A DNA stretch of 24,557 nt, taken from contig CANCOY010000059.1 of the NCBI GenBank assembly GCA_947379865.1, positions 1 to 24,557 of the forward strand, read 5' to 3'. This DNA is from Acetobacteraceae bacterium (GTDB lineage: Bacteria > Pseudomonadota > Alphaproteobacteria > Zavarziniales > Zavarziniaceae). The notes beneath the pieces are model-generated. The model worked only from the letters and a program-made list of their open reading frames with translations. It did not search any database and was not told where the DNA came from. Numbering within the stretch: the first letter of the stretch is position 1; every line of letters begins with the position of its first letter. The translations under genes and the position numbers were made by a program. Below are positions 23,171 through 24,557 of the stretch, one piece after another.

Positions 23171-24433
23171 GTGACCACGCGCACCGACGAAAGGCCAGAA
23201 AAGGCCCGCGGCCCGCTTGCCGGAATCCGCATTATTGATCTGACATCCGTGGTCTTTGGTGCCTATGCCACCCAGATCATGGGCGACCTTGGTGCCGATG
23301 TGATCAAGGTGGAGGCCCCGGCGCCCACGGGCGGTGGCGGCTTTGGCGGTGACATCATCCGCTGGGCCGGCCGCATGCCTGACGGGGCGGCACCCGATCT
23401 GGGGCCGATCTTCCTCACCATCAACCGCAACAAGCGCTCCCTTAAGCTCGATCTCGGCAAGCCTGCGGCACGCAAGGTGCTGATGAAGCTGATTGCCACG
23501 GCCGATGTGCTCGCCTCCAACATCCGCTATGAGGGCATGAAGCGCATGGGCCTGTCCTATGAGGATGTTAAGGCGGTAAAGCCCGACATCATCTTCGTGC
23601 ATGCGGCAGGCTATGGCTCGGATGGCCCCTATGCTGGGGAGCCGGCCTATGACGATCTGATCCAGGCCAGTTCCGGCTTTGCTGACATCCTCGGGCGCAT
23701 GGATGGCAATCCCAAGCCGCGTTACATGCCGACCCTGGTGGCAGACAAGACCTCTGGCCTGTTCATGACCTGGGCGCTGCTGGCGGCCCTGTTCCACCGT
23801 GAACGCACGGGGGAGGGGCAGTTTGTTGAAGTGCCCATGCTGGAGAGCGTCACCAGTTTCCTGTTGGCCGAGCAGTTCTATGGCCATGTCTTTGACCCGG
23901 CCACCGGCCCCTGGGGCTATACCCGCGTGCTCAGCCCCGACCGGCGGCCCTACAAGACAAAGGATGGGCATATCGGCCTGCTGCCCTATTCCGACCGCCA
24001 GTGGGATGATTTCTTTGTGGCGGCGGGGCGGCCTGGTGCGCTGGCGGCCGACCCGCGCTTTTCCACCTACAAGGCCCGCACCCAGAACATTTCCGAACTC
24101 TACGCCATGATCGAAGAGGTTACGGAAACCCGCAGCACCGAGGAATGGCTTGCCCTGCTGAAGCCCCTCAACATCCCCGTGGTGCGCATGAACCGGCTTG
24201 ATGACCTGCCGGAGGACCCGCATCTGAAGGCGGTGGGCTTCTTCCAGCGCATGGAACATCCAGACGCCGGCCCCTATTTCGCCATGCGCCCGTCGGTGAA
24301 GTTCTCGGCCTCGCCAGCGGAACTGCGCCGCCATGCGCCGCGCCTTGGCCAGCACAATGACGAGATCCTGGCCGAACTTGGCCTCGACCCGGAAGACGCA
24401 GCCGCCTTCAGCGACGAAGCCGCGCAAGACTGA
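23171..24433 (+). CDS. CaiB/BaiF-family (class III) CoA-transferase
   Basis: The 420-residue protein has the class III CoA-transferase layout: PLAGIRIIDLTSVVFGAYATQIMGD and GADVIKVEAP at the N terminus, FLTINRNKRSLKLDL (81-95), VHAAGYGSDGPYAGEPAYDD (143-162), with Asp161 of the AYDDLIQASSG block as the likely acyl-anhydride nucleophile, and TGEGQFVEVPMLESV. These enzymes move CoA between carboxylic acids in the cytoplasm without ATP. The start is taken as GTG 23171 because AAGGAG stands six bases before it; an in-frame ATG at 23156 would add five residues but has no spaced ribosome site. It may share a transcript with the next gene, whose ATG lies 11 bases after its stop. Confidence 0.9.
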   Translation: MTTRTDERPEKARGPLAGIRIIDLTSVVFGAYATQIMGDLGADVIKVEAPAPTGGGGFGGDIIRWAGRMPDGAAPDLGPIFLTINRNKRSLKLDLGKPAARKVLMKLIATADVLASNIRYEGMKRMGLSYEDVKAVKPDIIFVHAAGYGSDGPYAGEPAYDDLIQASSGFADILGRMDGNPKPRYMPTLVADKTSGLFMTWALLAALFHRERTGEGQFVEVPMLESVTSFLLAEQFYGHVFDPATGPWGYTRVLSPDRRPYKTKDGHIGLLPYSDRQWDDFFVAAGRPGALAADPRFSTYKARTQNISELYAMIEEVTETRSTEEWLALLKPLNIPVVRMNRLDDLPEDPHLKAVGFFQRMEHPDAGPYFAMRPSVKFSASPAELRRHAPRLGQHNDEILAELGLDPEDAAAFSDEAAQD

Positions 24434-24444
24434 TGAGGGTGTGA

Positions 24445-24557
24445 ATGGTCAGCGTATCGGGTAACCTGATAGGTGGTATCCCGCTGTCGCGGGTAAATGC
24501 CATGCTTGAGGTTGAGCGGGGGCGCTATGCGGCAGCCCGCCCGCGCTCGGCAGAGCT
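24445..24557 (+). CDS. Start of an unidentified gene (partial), possibly class III aminotransferase
   Basis: An ATG at 24445, five bases after GAGGG, opens a frame that runs to the right edge without a stop (37 full codons). The residues MLEVERGRYAAARPRSAEL resemble the N-terminal helix that precedes the core of some class III aminotransferases, which often read PRSxxL, but the fragment is too short for a firm assignment. Spacing suggests cotranscription with the CoA-transferase. Confidence 0.45.
   Translation, partial: MVSVSGNLIGGIPLSRVNAMLEVERGRYAAARPRSAE

Noticed and set aside
1..24557. CRISPR arrays, tRNA/rRNA genes, insertion sequences, prophage or toxin-antitoxin genes
   Set aside because: No spaced direct-repeat array, RNA gene core, transposase motif, terminal inverted repeat pair or phage protein was found by reading both strands.

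Overview
The window looks like chromosomal DNA of a GC-rich alphaproteobacterium. Third positions are almost all G or C, genes are tightly packed, divergent and convergent pairs are common, and acyl-CoA metabolism genes of the kind found in sphingomonads and Rhodospirillales are dense. The species cannot be named from sequence alone. No tRNA, rRNA, insertion sequence, phage gene or CRISPR array was seen. No stretch longer than 300 bases lacks a gene; the longest gaps are divergent promoter regions of about 120-180 bases.

Left part (1-12,872) is a patchwork of small acyl-CoA operons. It starts with the C-terminal end of a glutathione S-transferase-like protein. Then come an acyl-CoA synthetase (minus); a paaI-like thioesterase with a paaK-like phenylacetate-CoA ligase (plus); an ACAD10/11-type acyl-CoA dehydrogenase (minus); a serine carboxylesterase (plus) whose 3' end overlaps an N-formylglutamate amidohydrolase-family gene (minus); a hotdog-like protein with a FabG-like reductase (plus); and a second acyl-CoA synthetase (minus). 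This synthetase is divergent from an NAD-type SDR, followed by a second acyl-CoA dehydrogenase and a PaaG-like enoyl-CoA hydratase/isomerase. Together these supply activation, dehydrogenation, hydration/isomerisation, oxidation and thioester hydrolysis of CoA-linked carboxylic acids. The ring epoxidase paaABCDE is not in view, so the true substrate is unknown.

Central part (12,884-22,223) is a redox island, the most interesting feature. A five-heme exported cytochrome c (minus) is divergent from a three-gene operon with overlapping genes (plus): a secreted protein with two GlcG/HbpS-like heme-binding domains, a 631-residue outer-membrane beta-barrel candidate, and a 1309-residue exported protein with ten CXXCH motifs followed by LVIVD-type beta-propeller repeats. 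The set resembles, by analogy only, a porin-cytochrome conduit for moving electrons across the outer membrane. The shared promoter region is AT-rich and holds two palindromes. Base composition of the island is visibly less GC-biased than that of its flanks.

Right part (22,230-24,557): a prepilin peptidase gene (minus) lies tail to tail with the decaheme gene, suggesting a possible but unproven link to type II secretion. A CaiB/BaiF-type CoA-transferase and the first codons of an unidentified gene complete the window.
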